A program made the position numbers and the translations under genes. DNA of 64,000 bases from Candidatus Gastranaerophilales bacterium (GTDB lineage: Bacteria; Cyanobacteriota; Vampirovibrionia; Gastranaerophilales; Gastranaerophilaceae), in the NCBI GenBank assembly GCA_944323735.1, contig CALUTO010000002.1, positions 1-64,000 of the forward strand. The letters are read 5' to 3'. Shown here one piece after another: positions 8,728 to 17,914 of this stretch (positions are counted from its first letter, which is position 1; every line of letters starts with the position of its first letter). The notes beneath the pieces were generated by a model that saw only the letters and a list, made by a program, of their open reading frames with translations, searched no databases and was not told where the DNA came from.

Positions 8728-9879
8728 ATGTACCGTAAATTTAACCGTGATACATTGTTGGATGCCAAAAGAATAGTATTTAAGTTCGGCACAAATATTT
8801 TAAGAAACGAAGATGGTGACATCTCTCTTTCACGTATATATTCTTTTATAGAAGATGCAGCAAAACTAAAAAAATCAGGACGGGAAATTATTATAGTCAC
8901 ATCAGGAGCTGTGGGTTTGGGTGCTAAAAAACTCGGAGTAGACTCTGATGAAAGTATGTCGGTAAAACAGGCCTGCGCTGCAGTCGGACAATGCCAGCTT
9001 ATGTCAATTTATGAAAACGGATTTGATAAATACGGAATAACAACCGCACAGATACTTCTTACAGAAGAAGACTTTACACAGAGAATAAAATATCTAAGCC
9101 TGCATGACACATTAAATACCCTGATTTCATTAGGGACCGTCCCTGTTATAAACCAGAATGACACAGTTTCAACAGAAGAACTTGATTTTTATCAGGAAGC
9201 ATTTGAGGTCTGCTTCTCTGACAATGATAAACTTTCAGCTCTTGTCGCAAGCGAACTGGATGCAGATTTGCTCGTTGTTCTGTCAGACATAGACGGACTT
9301 TTCGATGACAATCCGAAAGAGAACCCGAATGCAAAAATTATTCCACTTGTAACAGAAGTAACAGAAGAAATAGAAAATTATGCCAGAAATGCATCAAAAG
9401 GCGGCAGAGGAGGGATGAAAACAAAACTTAATGCAATGCGTGTTGTCACCCGTTCAGGTGGTACGGCAATCATTGCAAACGGCAAAACACCGCACATAAT
9501 TAAACGGTTATTTAACAAAGAACCTCTCGGAACAGTTTTTGCACCTGTGGAAAATCTACCCAATAAAAAACGATGGATTGCATATGCAACAAACATTACC
9601 GGACAGCTTTTTGTCAATGACGGAGCTAAAAAAGCACTGTTGGAAAAAGATTCCAGCCTGCTTCCGATAGGTGTAACCAAGATAGCAGGAGATTTTAAAA
9701 AAGGCGATATAGTAAGCATTATAGACACAACGGGGAATGAATTTGCAAGAGGTATGGCAAATTACAATTGCAGCGACTGCAAAAAAATAATCGGAATGCA
9801 CTCTGACAATATACTGCAAATCCTAGGCTACAAAAATTATGACGCACTTGTCACAAGAGACAATATTGCGTTATTGTAA
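8728..9879 (+). CDS. proB: glutamate 5-kinase
   Basis: First step of proline synthesis: glutamate plus ATP to gamma-glutamyl phosphate. The amino-acid kinase domain occupies about residues 12-265 (VFKFGTNIL, IIVTSGAVGLG, PVINQNDTV, LSDIDGL, GGRGGMKTKL) and a C-terminal PUA domain follows, as in full-length ProB enzymes. The sequence starts almost on top of its promoter, suggesting a leaderless message. proA follows after 30 bp in the same operon. Confidence 0.96.
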   Translation: MYRKFNRDTLLDAKRIVFKFGTNILRNEDGDISLSRIYSFIEDAAKLKKSGREIIIVTSGAVGLGAKKLGVDSDESMSVKQACAAVGQCQLMSIYENGFDKYGITTAQILLTEEDFTQRIKYLSLHDTLNTLISLGTVPVINQNDTVSTEELDFYQEAFEVCFSDNDKLSALVASELDADLLVVLSDIDGLFDDNPKENPNAKIIPLVTEVTEEIENYARNASKGGRGGMKTKLNAMRVVTRSGGTAIIANGKTPHIIKRLFNKEPLGTVFAPVENLPNKKRWIAYATNITGQLFVNDGAKKALLEKDSSLLPIGVTKIAGDFKKGDIVSIIDTTGNEFARGMANYNCSDCKKIIGMHSDNILQILGYKNYDALVTRDNIALL

Positions 9880-9909
9880 ATAATAAACAACCAGAGATAG
9901 GAGGAGTAA

Positions 9910-11226
9910 ATGTTATCTTCTGATTTTGAAAGCATAGAAAAACTTAAGGAAGAAGTTAATATTGCAAAAATATTATTCCAGTCAGCATCAACACAGAGAA
10001 AAAACGAAGCTCTGGAAAATATGATAAAAGAATTAGAAAAAAACAGAAAAAAAATATTGAAAGCAAACGAGCTTGACTTAAAAAGCGCAAAACAACTGCT
10101 CGATGCCGGAAAAATTACAAAAAGTGCTTACAACAGACTTAAACTGGATGATGATAAGTTCAGCACTATGATTGAGGGCATAAAAGAGGTAATAAAACTG
10201 GAAGACCCGGTTAACAAAAAAACATGGGCAATGAAACTGGACAATGAACTTGATTTATACAGACAATCCTGTCCGCTCGGAATTATCGGTGTTGTGTTTG
10301 AATCACGACCTGATGTAATAGTACAGGTGTCATCACTCATGGTTAAATCCGGAAATATTGTTATTATGAAAGGCGGAAAAGAAGCCCAAAACACAAATAT
10401 TGCACTTTATGAAACAATAACAAAAGCATTGAACAGTACATACGGGTTGACAAAAAATATAGTAAACCTGCTGCTCACCCGCCATGATTTTCATGAAATT
10501 CTTAAACTGGAAGATACAATAGACCTTATTATCCCGAGAGGCAGCTCGGATTTTGTAAACTGGGTGAAGGACAATACACGGATACCGGTGCTCGGTCATT
10601 CAAGCGGTGTATGCCATATTTATGTAGAACCTCTGGCCGACCAGAAGAAAGCTATAGATATATGCATAGATTCTAAAATACAAAATCCCAGTGCCTGTAA
10701 TGCCGTTGAGACAATATTAATCGACTGCGAAATATTAAAAGAATTTCTGCCCAAACTTGTAGAAAAAATGAAAGAAAACGGAGTTGAAGTAAGAGGCTGC
10801 AAAATGTGTGCAGAGCTTCTGCCGGATATAGGGATTGCTGATGAGGACGACTGGTACGCAGAATATGGCGACAAAATTGTTGCAATAAAAGCAGTACGTG
10901 GTATTTGTGCGGCAGTAAATCATATTAACAAATACGGCTCAAAACACACTGATTGTATAATCACCGAAGACAAAGATGCAGCGCAGGCTTTTATAAATAA
11001 TGTTGATTCAGCAAATCTCTTTGTCAATGCCTCCACTAGATTTTCTGATGGATTTCGATACGGCTTCGGTGCCGAAATCGGCATATCCACAAATAAGCTC
11101 CATGCACGTGGACCTGTAGGTCTAGAGGGCTTGACAACATATAAATATTTGTTATATGGTAAAGGACAAACAGTTCATGAATACTGTCTGGGTAAAAAGA
11201 CGTTTATTCATGAACGTCTGCTCTAA
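9910..11226 (+). CDS. proA: gamma-glutamyl phosphate reductase
   Basis: Second step of proline synthesis; reduces the ProB product with NADPH to glutamate semialdehyde. 438 residues, close to the family norm of about 420. Visible signatures are the N-terminal CPLGIIGVVFESRPDV, LIIPRGSSDFVNWV, the catalytic-cysteine region NPSACNAVETILID and the C-terminal VNASTRFSDGFRYGFGAEIGIS. A ribosome-binding site AGGAGG lies just before ATG. Cotranscribed with proB. Confidence 0.97.
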   Translation: MLSSDFESIEKLKEEVNIAKILFQSASTQRKNEALENMIKELEKNRKKILKANELDLKSAKQLLDAGKITKSAYNRLKLDDDKFSTMIEGIKEVIKLEDPVNKKTWAMKLDNELDLYRQSCPLGIIGVVFESRPDVIVQVSSLMVKSGNIVIMKGGKEAQNTNIALYETITKALNSTYGLTKNIVNLLLTRHDFHEILKLEDTIDLIIPRGSSDFVNWVKDNTRIPVLGHSSGVCHIYVEPLADQKKAIDICIDSKIQNPSACNAVETILIDCEILKEFLPKLVEKMKENGVEVRGCKMCAELLPDIGIADEDDWYAEYGDKIVAIKAVRGICAAVNHINKYGSKHTDCIITEDKDAAQAFINNVDSANLFVNASTRFSDGFRYGFGAEIGISTNKLHARGPVGLEGLTTYKYLLYGKGQTVHEYCLGKKTFIHERLL

Positions 11227-11260
11227 AATTTTACGGTTTTAGATGCAGATCCCAAACTAT

Positions 11261-11288
11261 GGCAAATCTTTATGATTTGCCTTTTTTT
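11261..11288 (+). terminator. terminator of proBA
   Basis: GGCAAATC/GATTTGCC stem with five-base loop and seven T, 34 bases after the proA stop. Confidence 0.88.
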
Positions 11289-11302
11289 AATAATATAAAA
11301 AG

Positions 11303-11330
11303 AAAAAGGGTGACAAAAGCACCCTTTTTT
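11303..11330. terminator. bidirectional terminator between proA and ftsZ
   Basis: AAAAAGGGTG/CACCCTTTTT stem with a seven-base loop. The A run on one side and T run on the other suit both directions; it lies 20 bases past the ftsZ stop. Confidence 0.82.
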
Positions 11331-11350
11331 CTGTAAATATTTATCTCACA

Positions 11351-12577
11351 TTACTTCTGCAAGAACGGCGGTATATCAATAATACTCATCAAATCAGACT
11401 GTGATTTTTGAGCAGGAGTCATAGCCGGTTTTGGCAGAGGAGATGAAGTCAGATTTTGATTTGGCTGTGCGCTATTCTGATTAGAGGATGCAAATGAGCC
11501 GGAGAAGAAATCAGCAGCACTGATAGCCTTAGGTTGTTCTTTTTTCTGAATAACCTCTGTTGTTTTCATTTCAAAACCTGTTGCTATAACAGTAATCTGA
11601 ATTTCACCCTGAATTCGCTCATCTATCACAGAGCCAAATGTAACAATAGCGTCTTCCGCAACTGCATCGTGAATAACCTGTGCAGCTTCAGTTACTTCAT
11701 GAAGGGTCATATCCGGACCGCCTGTAACATTCATAATGATACCTGATGCACCGTTTATAGAAGTTTCAAGCAATGGTGAATTTATTGCAAGTTTTGCAGC
11801 TTCCATTGCTCTGCCTTCGCCCTGGCCTCTTCCAATACCCATAAGCGCAGAACCGCTGGACTGCATAACTGCTTTTACATCAGCAAAATCAACATTGATA
11901 AGTCCGGGAACCGTAATAATATCAGATATACCCTGAACACCTCTGAGAAGAACCTCATCAACAACCTGAAAAGCTTCTTTCAGCGTAGTTCTTCTTTCAA
12001 CCACATCGAGGAGTTTGTCATTCGGTATAACAATTAAAGCATCAACAGTTTCTTTTAGTTTTTCAAGTCCCTGAAGTGCCTGATTCATTCTTCTTTTTCC
12101 TTCAAAGCTAAAAGGCTTTGTAACAACCCCGATAGTCAACGCACCGAGTTCTTTTGCAATTTTTGCGACAACAGGAGCAGCACCTGTGCCTGTACCTCCG
12201 CCCATACCTGCAGTAATGAACACCATATCTGCATTATCGAGTGCTTGTACAATCTGGTCTCTTGTTTCTTCTGCAGCTTTTTCTCCTACTGACGGGTCAC
12301 CGCCAGCACCGAGACCGCAGGTCAGCTTTCCGCCCAAACGTATTCTGTTTTCGGCAAGAGACATTTCAAGAACCTGATTGTCTGTGTTCATTGCCCAGAA
12401 ATCTACACCGTTTAAGCCTGCTTTTATCATTCTGTTAACAGCATTACCACCGCCGCCGCCAACTCCAACAACTTTAATGTCTGCAACATTATTAACTGCC
12501 ATTGACATCGATGAAGATGATGCTGATGTTTCGTCACTTTCTCTTTTTCCAAAGAAGTCTGGTCCCATATTTTCCAC
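11351..12577 (-). CDS. ftsZ: cell division protein FtsZ
   Basis: The bacterial tubulin that builds the division ring. The GTPase core shows [12 protein letters not shown] near residue 37, the tubulin signature [10 protein letters not shown] near residue 123, and [11 protein letters not shown]. The C-terminal linker is rich in Ser, Asn, Gln and Pro and ends in a tail ([13 protein letters not shown]) that matches the conserved C-terminal peptide used for binding FtsA/SepF-type partners. The gene stands alone; its upstream region is long and AT-rich. Confidence 0.98.
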   Translation of the reverse strand: MENMGPDFFGKRESDETSASSSSMSMAVNNVADIKVVGVGGGGGNAVNRMIKAGLNGVDFWAMNTDNQVLEMSLAENRIRLGGKLTCGLGAGGDPSVGEKAAEETRDQIVQALDNADMVFITAGMGGGTGTGAAPVVAKIAKELGALTIGVVTKPFSFEGKRRMNQALQGLEKLKETVDALIVIPNDKLLDVVERRTTLKEAFQVVDEVLLRGVQGISDIITVPGLINVDFADVKAVMQSSGSALMGIGRGQGEGRAMEAAKLAINSPLLETSINGASGIIMNVTGGPDMTLHEVTEAAQVIHDAVAEDAIVTFGSVIDERIQGEIQITVIATGFEMKTTEVIQKKEQPKAISAADFFSGSFASSNQNSAQPNQNLTSSPLPKPAMTPAQKSQSDLMSIIDIPPFLQK

Positions 12578-12995
12578 TGATTGACCCTCTTTTATAATCT
12601 AATACGTTGTAGTGCTACGCATTTTTTTACTACATAGCTTCTTAGTTCAATAGTATTTAAAAAAAACGAAATAGTAAAGAACATAAAGTTAAAATATTAT
12701 TATTTTTTAATATAAGTTAAAAGTCCTTATTTATTTGTATACTAAGTATATAAAACTTCTAGACAAATGGTCTTTTTCCGGTATTTTTTCTACAAAAAAG
12801 TTTAAAAAAAATTTTCAATTGTGAAGTTTTGTAATACATATACTTTATATATGTTATTGATATATCATCCATGGGAATAAAAAACATGTAGCCAATTCTC
12901 TTTATACTTTCTCTTCCACTCCTTTTCTCCATGATGAATGTGTGCCGTCAGTGTTTGGCGGCATTTTTATTATCCGCAAAAACAGCATCAAATAG
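12578..12995. other. 418-bp gap between ftsZ and hisA-IE
   Basis: Very AT-rich next to ftsZ, probably its promoter region, with no credible gene on either strand. The only structured element is a plus-strand terminator-like hairpin at 12943-12968, for which no plus-strand gene is visible. Confidence 0.5.
12943..12968 (+). terminator. orphan terminator-like hairpin
   Basis: TGCCGTC/GGCGGCA stem (one G-U pair) with a seven-base loop and five T on the plus strand. Both neighbouring genes are on the minus strand, so it could end an unannotated small RNA. Confidence 0.45.
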
Positions 12996-14222
12996 TTATT
13001 TTGTTCTGGAGGCAAGATTGTTCAGGATATCCTGCGGAGTAATATTGTGTTTAGCCATAAATGTAAGCATGAAATACGTCAGGTCAGCAGCCTCCCACGC
13101 AAGTCCGTCGCCCTGTTCAAAATTTACTGACTCAAACGCTTCTTCCATAATTTTTCGTTTCAGATAAAATTCATTTTCGAAAAGCTTTGTTGTAAAAGAG
13201 CCTTCAGGCATCAGTTTTTTTCTGTCTAAAAGCAGTGAATAGAGCTCTTCTATTGTAAAATTCTTATCGCCGAAACAAGAATACCGTCCCAGATGACATG
13301 CATTTCCTTTTTGTTTTACAATAAATAAAAGGGCATCCATATCGCAGTCAAATCTGGCTGTCACAAGTTTCTGAGTGTTTCCGGAGGTTTCACCTTTAAC
13401 CCAGAGTTTATTTCTGGAGCGGCTGAAATATGTAGCAATTCCTGTAGACAGAGCCTTTCTTACTGATTCAGGAGTTGAATAAGCAAGCATGAGTACCTGT
13501 TTTGTGTCTGCATCCTGCACAACAGTTGGCAGATAGCCGTATCTTTTTTCAAAATCAAGACATTTTGTAAAAGCATCCTCAAGTGCCACTGAACCGGTGT
13601 ATATACACATGCCAAGCTGGGTATTTATATTTAGTTTTTGCAGCTCTACAATTTCTTCTACTGTTGAAATCCCGCCTGCCGCTACAAGCTCTTTTGTTGT
13701 AAGATTTCTTATTTCTTTAATTGCATCTATATTCGTGCCCTGCATCATGCCTTCTTTTTCAACAATAGTATACAGGTAGCCCGAACAGTACTTGTCAAAC
13801 CTGCGCACAAGCTCCTTAGGCGTTTCATTTGTCGATTTTGTCCAGCCGTGTGTAGCTACTTTCCCGTCTTTTGCATCTATTGCGACAAGAGTTCTTGACT
13901 TTGGCAGTTTAGATAATAAGTCCTCATCTGCAGCAGTGCCAATAATTATCTTTTTTGCGCCGTTTGCAAGCATTCTTTTAGCTTTGTCAACATCCCTTAT
14001 TCCGCCGCCGACACGACAGTCAGCCACTGCACAAATTTTTTTAATTAATTCCTCATTATTGCCGTTGCCAACAGCAGCATCTATATCAATTACCGCTAAT
14101 TCTCCAAACCTGCTGTAATATTGAGCAAGCTCAATTACATCAGTTCTTTCCAGTACTTTTTCCACTCCTTGTTTTAGCTGTACTGCCTTGCCGGACATAA
14201 GGTCAATGCTGGGTATAATCAT
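12996..14222 (-). CDS. HisA-HisI-HisE trifunctional histidine biosynthesis fusion
   Basis: One 408-residue chain carries three consecutive or near-consecutive histidine steps. Residues 1-222 are HisA, the ProFAR isomerase (IPSIDLMSGKAV, VGGGIRD, VAIDAKDG, AAGGIS). Residues about 224-317 are HisI, PRA-cyclohydrolase (WVKGETSGNTQ, FDCDMDALL and the zinc cysteines in CHLGRYSCF). Residues about 324-408 are HisE, PRA-pyrophosphohydrolase (GSFTTKLF, RKIMEEAFE, WEAADLTYF). HisIE fusions are common; joining HisA in front is not. Key residues of all three are visible, so all activities are plausible. Last gene of a four-gene minus-strand cluster, five bases after yqeK. Confidence 0.93.
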   Translation of the reverse strand: MIIPSIDLMSGKAVQLKQGVEKVLERTDVIELAQYYSRFGELAVIDIDAAVGNGNNEELIKKICAVADCRVGGGIRDVDKAKRMLANGAKKIIIGTAADEDLLSKLPKSRTLVAIDAKDGKVATHGWTKSTNETPKELVRRFDKYCSGYLYTIVEKEGMMQGTNIDAIKEIRNLTTKELVAAGGISTVEEIVELQKLNINTQLGMCIYTGSVALEDAFTKCLDFEKRYGYLPTVVQDADTKQVLMLAYSTPESVRKALSTGIATYFSRSRNKLWVKGETSGNTQKLVTARFDCDMDALLFIVKQKGNACHLGRYSCFGDKNFTIEELYSLLLDRKKLMPEGSFTTKLFENEFYLKRKIMEEAFESVNFEQGDGLAWEAADLTYFMLTFMAKHNITPQDILNNLASRTK

Positions 14223-14227
14223 TTTTC

Positions 14228-14833
14228 CTATTCCTTTTCAATCATTTTTGATGAGGCAAGAAGGTCATTATAAACGCTGATAGTCATATGACAGATTGCA
14301 AGTTTTCTGTCCACAAGGCTTTTCAGCGTCTCTTGATAGCATCTGAACATTGCAAGCGTAAGTCCGTTTTTTAATGTCACAAGAGCCATACATTCATTTC
14401 TGAATTCTTCATCCCTTGTATTTTTTTCAATTTTATCCGCAAGAAAAATTATTTTTTCAAAATCACTCATTTCGACTTTTCCGAGTGTATGCCAGCGAAT
14501 AGCACTCAAAATTTCAGGATCAGTTATCCCGAATTCTTTTTCTGCTATATACGCACTCACTGGAGCATGAAGAGTTTTGTAATTCACAAGCTCGCAATCC
14601 TGAATATCTGTAAGTTCATCATGGATAATTTTAAGCAGTTTATCATTCGGAAAGCACTTTGCGCAGTCATGCATAAGCCCTGCAATTTTTGCCTTTTCTG
14701 TATCAAGATGATACATTTCAGCAAGTTCTTCAGCAGTTTCCATCGTCCCGATGGAGTGATTGTATCTTTCTTCGCTAAGATGCGCTTTTAGCCAGTTTTT
14801 TGCCTCTTCTATATTAAAATCTGTATAAACCAT
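14228..14833 (-). CDS. yqeK: YqeK-type HD hydrolase (diadenosine tetraphosphatase)
   Basis: 201 residues with an HD domain: RYNHSIGTMETA gives the first His, GLMHDCAKCF the HD pair, LHAPVSAYIA and IRWHTLGK the later ligands, and FLADKIE closes the set. This is the pattern of YqeK, a symmetrical Ap4A hydrolase. It overlaps nadD by 20 bp, the neighbour it has in many Firmicutes and related genomes, supporting the call. The C-terminal 45 residues are helical. Confidence 0.88.
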   Translation of the reverse strand: MVYTDFNIEEAKNWLKAHLSEERYNHSIGTMETAEELAEMYHLDTEKAKIAGLMHDCAKCFPNDKLLKIIHDELTDIQDCELVNYKTLHAPVSAYIAEKEFGITDPEILSAIRWHTLGKVEMSDFEKIIFLADKIEKNTRDEEFRNECMALVTLKNGLTLAMFRCYQETLKSLVDRKLAICHMTISVYNDLLASSKMIEKE

Positions 14834-15410
14834 TTTCTTTTATATAATTTTCTACTGATTTGGGAACCAGATTAGCTATTGACAAGCCCATTTTAACATT
14901 ATTTCTCACCTGTGTCGATGAAACATCAAGATAGGGCAATTCCATTATGTCATAATTATAACCTTTTTGTCTCAATTTTTCAAAGTATTTTAAGTCAGCA
15001 TCAAATTCTTTAGCGTCTCCTCTTTGAAAAACAATGAAATGAAGCAGATTTTTCAGCTCATCAGCTCTGTACCACGTCTCTATATTTCTGAATGCATCCG
15101 TTCCGATTAGGAAATGTATTTTCCCTTCAATATCATATTGTTTGTACAATTCACAAATTGTATCAAAAGTATAAGATTTTTTATCCCGCCTGTATTCAAT
15201 ATCAGAAACCTCGAGTTTTTTTATACCGCTTGCTGCAAGCTCTGTCATTTTAAGCCGGTGAACGGGAAGCCCCGTGTCTTTGTGAGGAGGTTTACTCGCC
15301 GGTATAAGAAGAATTTTGTCAAAATCAAAACAGGAAATTACATACTCACAGACCCGCAAATGTGCATTATGGATAGGATTGAAAGTACCCTGTGACACAC
15401 AAAGCTTCAT
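14814..15410 (-). CDS. nadD: nicotinate-nucleotide adenylyltransferase
   Basis: Adenylates nicotinate mononucleotide in NAD synthesis. The nucleotidyltransferase motif GTFNPIHNAH lies at residues 8-17, PASKPPHK follows near 40, and the second motif SSTQVRNN (an ISST-R variant) is near the C-terminus. The 198-residue length is typical. A strong GGAGG site precedes the start, inside the end of the upstream kinase gene, four bases away. Confidence 0.95.
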   Translation of the reverse strand: MKLCVSQGTFNPIHNAHLRVCEYVISCFDFDKILLIPASKPPHKDTGLPVHRLKMTELAASGIKKLEVSDIEYRRDKKSYTFDTICELYKQYDIEGKIHFLIGTDAFRNIETWYRADELKNLLHFIVFQRGDAKEFDADLKYFEKLRQKGYNYDIMELPYLDVSSTQVRNNVKMGLSIANLVPKSVENYIKENGLYRF

Positions 15411-15413
15411 CTG

Positions 15414-16268
15414 CTACCTCCGTGTATGTGCAAGAACTTCTTCAACAAAACAAAGCAATTCAATAATAAAGTCTTTGTATTTTTGTCTGTCGGCTTCTCC
15501 TGAAACTACTATATCCGCTGTTTTTTTGGTTGGTTTTATATAAATTTTTGCTTTTTCTGAAGCATTTTTATATACTTCATCTGCAGAACTGCCCAGATGT
15601 CTTTCAATGGCACGTTTATAAAATCTTTTCTTTTGAATATCACCGGAAACATCAACATAGAGTTTAAAATCAAAAGCATCTGCAACTTTTTCCGTCAGGG
15701 TAAATAAGCCTTCAGATATTATTATTTTTGATGGATTTGCGGGTTTTACGTTGTCTCTTCTTATTGCAGTGCCGGACATATCATACTCAGGAAGAAGAAC
15801 TTTTTGACCGAAAGCCAGCTGTTTTATATGCTTATGCATAAGCTCCAGCTCAAGTGCTTCCGGCACATCCAGATCATAATGCTTTGCAAATTCAGCAAAG
15901 CTTCCCGCTTTTTTAACCATTTCGGAACGATCGTAATAATAATCATCCGTATTTATTCTTGTTACTGCATTTTCCAGACAGTGTTCTCTGGCAAACAGAT
16001 TAATCGTATCAATAATATCACGGGTTATCGTAGACTTTCCGCTTGCTGTCTCACCTGCTATGCCAATAGCACATGCTCTTTTTTGTTCACCGGTAATGAA
16101 ACGTGATATTTTCTTAATCACATCCGGAGCTATTTTTAAAATAACAGGGTTTTTAGAATTTATTTCATCAGAAAAAATCTTATTCAGCCGTTTTTCAATA
16201 ATAGAAAACGGTATTGCGGCTTTTTCACGGATTTTCGGGGGTGTCAGTATACTTTGCAATGGTTTCAT
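15414..16268 (-). CDS. uridine kinase/phosphoribulokinase-family kinase (copy 2)
   Basis: 284 residues, paralogous to the protein at 5075-5986: same Walker A (GETASGKST), the same NTDDYYYDRSEM substrate motif, DVPEALELELMHKH and IIISEGLF as Walker B. It also has an N-terminal extension of about 75 residues before the P-loop. The superfamily phosphorylates uridine, ribulose phosphate or pantothenate; which applies here cannot be read from sequence. It heads a cluster with nadD and yqeK, so a nucleotide-related role is reasonable. AGAAGG directly abuts the ATG, an unusually short spacing that may mean a later start. Confidence 0.7.
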   Translation of the reverse strand: MKPLQSILTPPKIREKAAIPFSIIEKRLNKIFSDEINSKNPVILKIAPDVIKKISRFITGEQKRACAIGIAGETASGKSTITRDIIDTINLFAREHCLENAVTRINTDDYYYDRSEMVKKAGSFAEFAKHYDLDVPEALELELMHKHIKQLAFGQKVLLPEYDMSGTAIRRDNVKPANPSKIIISEGLFTLTEKVADAFDFKLYVDVSGDIQKKRFYKRAIERHLGSSADEVYKNASEKAKIYIKPTKKTADIVVSGEADRQKYKDFIIELLCFVEEVLAHTRR

Positions 16269-16311
16269 CCTTCTGCTTTAAATCTTATTTACAAAGATTT
16301 TTAAACTAAAC

Positions 16312-16343
16312 AAAAACCGTAAAAAAATTTTTTTGCGGTTTTA
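16312..16343. terminator. terminator between panD and the kinase cluster
   Basis: A nearly perfect inverted repeat: AAAACCG and CGGTTTT around a self-complementary A7T7 centre. It overlaps the panD stop region and could act in both directions. Confidence 0.6.
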
Positions 16344-16694
16344 TTTTTTTATTATGTTATTTTCGTCGTCCACCAGAACAACGGCCGGATTAAACTTTGC
16401 TTTTTCTTCCAGAGTCATTGACGCATAAGCAACAATGATAACCTTGTCGCCTATTTGAACTTTTCTTGCGGCAGCCCCGTTGAGACATATGTCTCTGTTG
16501 CCTCTTTTTCCTTTTATGACATAAGTTTGAAATCTTTCCCCGTTGTTTACATCGAGGATATCAACTTTCTGCCCCTCCAGAAGATGAGCTGCCTCCATAA
16601 GCTCTTCATCTATTGTAATAGAGCCGACATACTCAAGATTTGCATCGGTTACTGTGGCTCTGTGTATTTTTGAGTATAAAAATTCAAGCTGCAT
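16341..16694 (-). CDS. panD: aspartate 1-decarboxylase
   Basis: Makes beta-alanine for pantothenate. This pyruvoyl enzyme is made as a proenzyme cut between Gly24 and Ser25, and exactly that site (YVGSIT) is present. 117 residues, the usual length, with the conserved NGAAAR at about residue 72-77. No other pantothenate genes are adjacent. Confidence 0.97.
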   Translation of the reverse strand: MQLEFLYSKIHRATVTDANLEYVGSITIDEELMEAAHLLEGQKVDILDVNNGERFQTYVIKGKRGNRDICLNGAAARKVQIGDKVIIVAYASMTLEEKAKFNPAVVLVDDENNIIKK

Positions 16695-16845
16695 ATTTGC
16701 CTCTTTTGTTCAAATATTATTTTAGCAGAAAAAAATTCTAATCAAGCATTTATGTTAAGTATGTTAATCAGTTATTTAAAATTCCGGCTAAAACAACAGA
16801 AAAAAGATTTGAGCAAAGCTGACCGCACATTTTTTAGTGTGCAGC

Positions 16846-16851
16846 TATAAT
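16846..16851 (+). promoter_or_regulatory. -10 element for the methyltransferase-like gene
   Basis: TATAAT 64 bases before the start codon, with a short GCACA/TGTGC hairpin just upstream. No clear -35. Confidence 0.35.
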
Positions 16852-16915
16852 ATACTTGTAATTCAATGTAAAATATGCAAAAATGTGAAAAATTTCAAAT
16901 AACAGGAGAGCACGG

Positions 16916-17866
16916 ATGAAACTTGCAGCTGAAAACCTTCATGTAATCTCAAAATCAACAAAAGATGCACTAATATCAAGAGACGAAAGTTACATAAAAG
17001 AACTTATTAAAAAAATGGCAAAAAAAAATCCTGACTGGATAGACCTCAATATCGGGCCTGCAAAATCAAATTTTGCGGGTGTAATGAAATGGCTTGTGGA
17101 AATTTTAAACGGTATTACGGACATTCCTGTATCATTTGACAGCACAAATACCGGTGAAATCAAAGAAGGGATTATTGCCGCAAAAAATCCTTCTCTCTGT
17201 ATAATAAACAGCACGAATGCCGATGAAGAAAGACTATCAAAAGTTACAGAGCTATCATCTGAATTTAATACAAACCTCATAGCACTCACGATGAAAAGCG
17301 GAACGGGAATTCCCAAAGAGTGCGATGCAAGACTTGAGCTTGCAGCAGAAATACAGGCCTACTGCGAAAGTTCGGGTATAGATAACAAAAAAATTTATTT
17401 TGATCCGCTTGTGCTTCCTGTCTGCGTAGACCAGACACAGGCATCGGAATGTCTGAATACAATAAGAATGCTCAAAGAAAGTTTTGAGCCGCCTGTTAAT
17501 ACGATTATAGGGCTTTCAAATGTATCAAACGGCTGTCCAAAGGAGCTTAGAAAGCTCATCAACAGGGTTTTTCTTGTTATGGCAGCCGGCTGCGGGCTTG
17601 ATTGCGCAATAGTCGATATTTTTGATGATGAACTTTTACGTATATCAAAAATGCTGGACACAATGATGCCAGACTCAAACTCTGACGAGGTTTACATTTC
17701 ACTATATAATCTTATGCAAAACCTTGATGAGCTTGAAAATCTTAAATTTGACCCTGCTGATGAACATCAGACTGCCATATACAAAACAGCTGAAATACTT
17801 TTAAACAAAAAGGTATACTCAAACAGCTATCTCGGAATACGTACAGACAGGAAATGCACCTTTTAA
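16916..17866 (+). CDS. pterin-binding methyltransferase, MetH/AcsE-like
   Basis: 316 residues forming the TIM-barrel pterin-binding domain of methyltetrahydrofolate methyltransferases: DWIDLNIGPAK near residue 40, PVSFDST (barrel strand with the conserved Asp) near 78, IINSTN, ALTMKSGTGIP and IYFDPLVLPV near 160. AcsE and the central part of MetH use this fold to move a methyl group from CH3-H4folate to a corrinoid. No cobalamin-binding or homocysteine domain is present in this chain or next door, so its acceptor is unknown. Ribosome-binding site AGGAGAG. The neighbouring LysR gene may regulate it. Confidence 0.75.
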   Translation: MKLAAENLHVISKSTKDALISRDESYIKELIKKMAKKNPDWIDLNIGPAKSNFAGVMKWLVEILNGITDIPVSFDSTNTGEIKEGIIAAKNPSLCIINSTNADEERLSKVTELSSEFNTNLIALTMKSGTGIPKECDARLELAAEIQAYCESSGIDNKKIYFDPLVLPVCVDQTQASECLNTIRMLKESFEPPVNTIIGLSNVSNGCPKELRKLINRVFLVMAAGCGLDCAIVDIFDDELLRISKMLDTMMPDSNSDEVYISLYNLMQNLDELENLKFDPADEHQTAIYKTAEILLNKKVYSNSYLGIRTDRKCTF

Positions 17867-17879
17867 ACGTCAGCATTGC

Positions 17880-17908
17880 TTGACACTCACAGGAGCAATT
17901 CATATAAT
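17880..17908 (+). promoter_or_regulatory. consensus promoter of the lysR gene
   Basis: A perfect TTGACA, exactly 17 bases, then a perfect TATAAT. The start codon is only six bases downstream, so the first transcribed base should be the A of ATG. Confidence 0.8.
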
Positions 17909-17914
17909 TAAGCA

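Noticed and set aside
1817-17876. TAAACGTCAGCAT directly after two different genes (1817 and 17864)
   Set aside because: Thirteen shared bases including a stop codon at two sites only; no hairpin or extended similarity, likely chance or a trivial short repeat.
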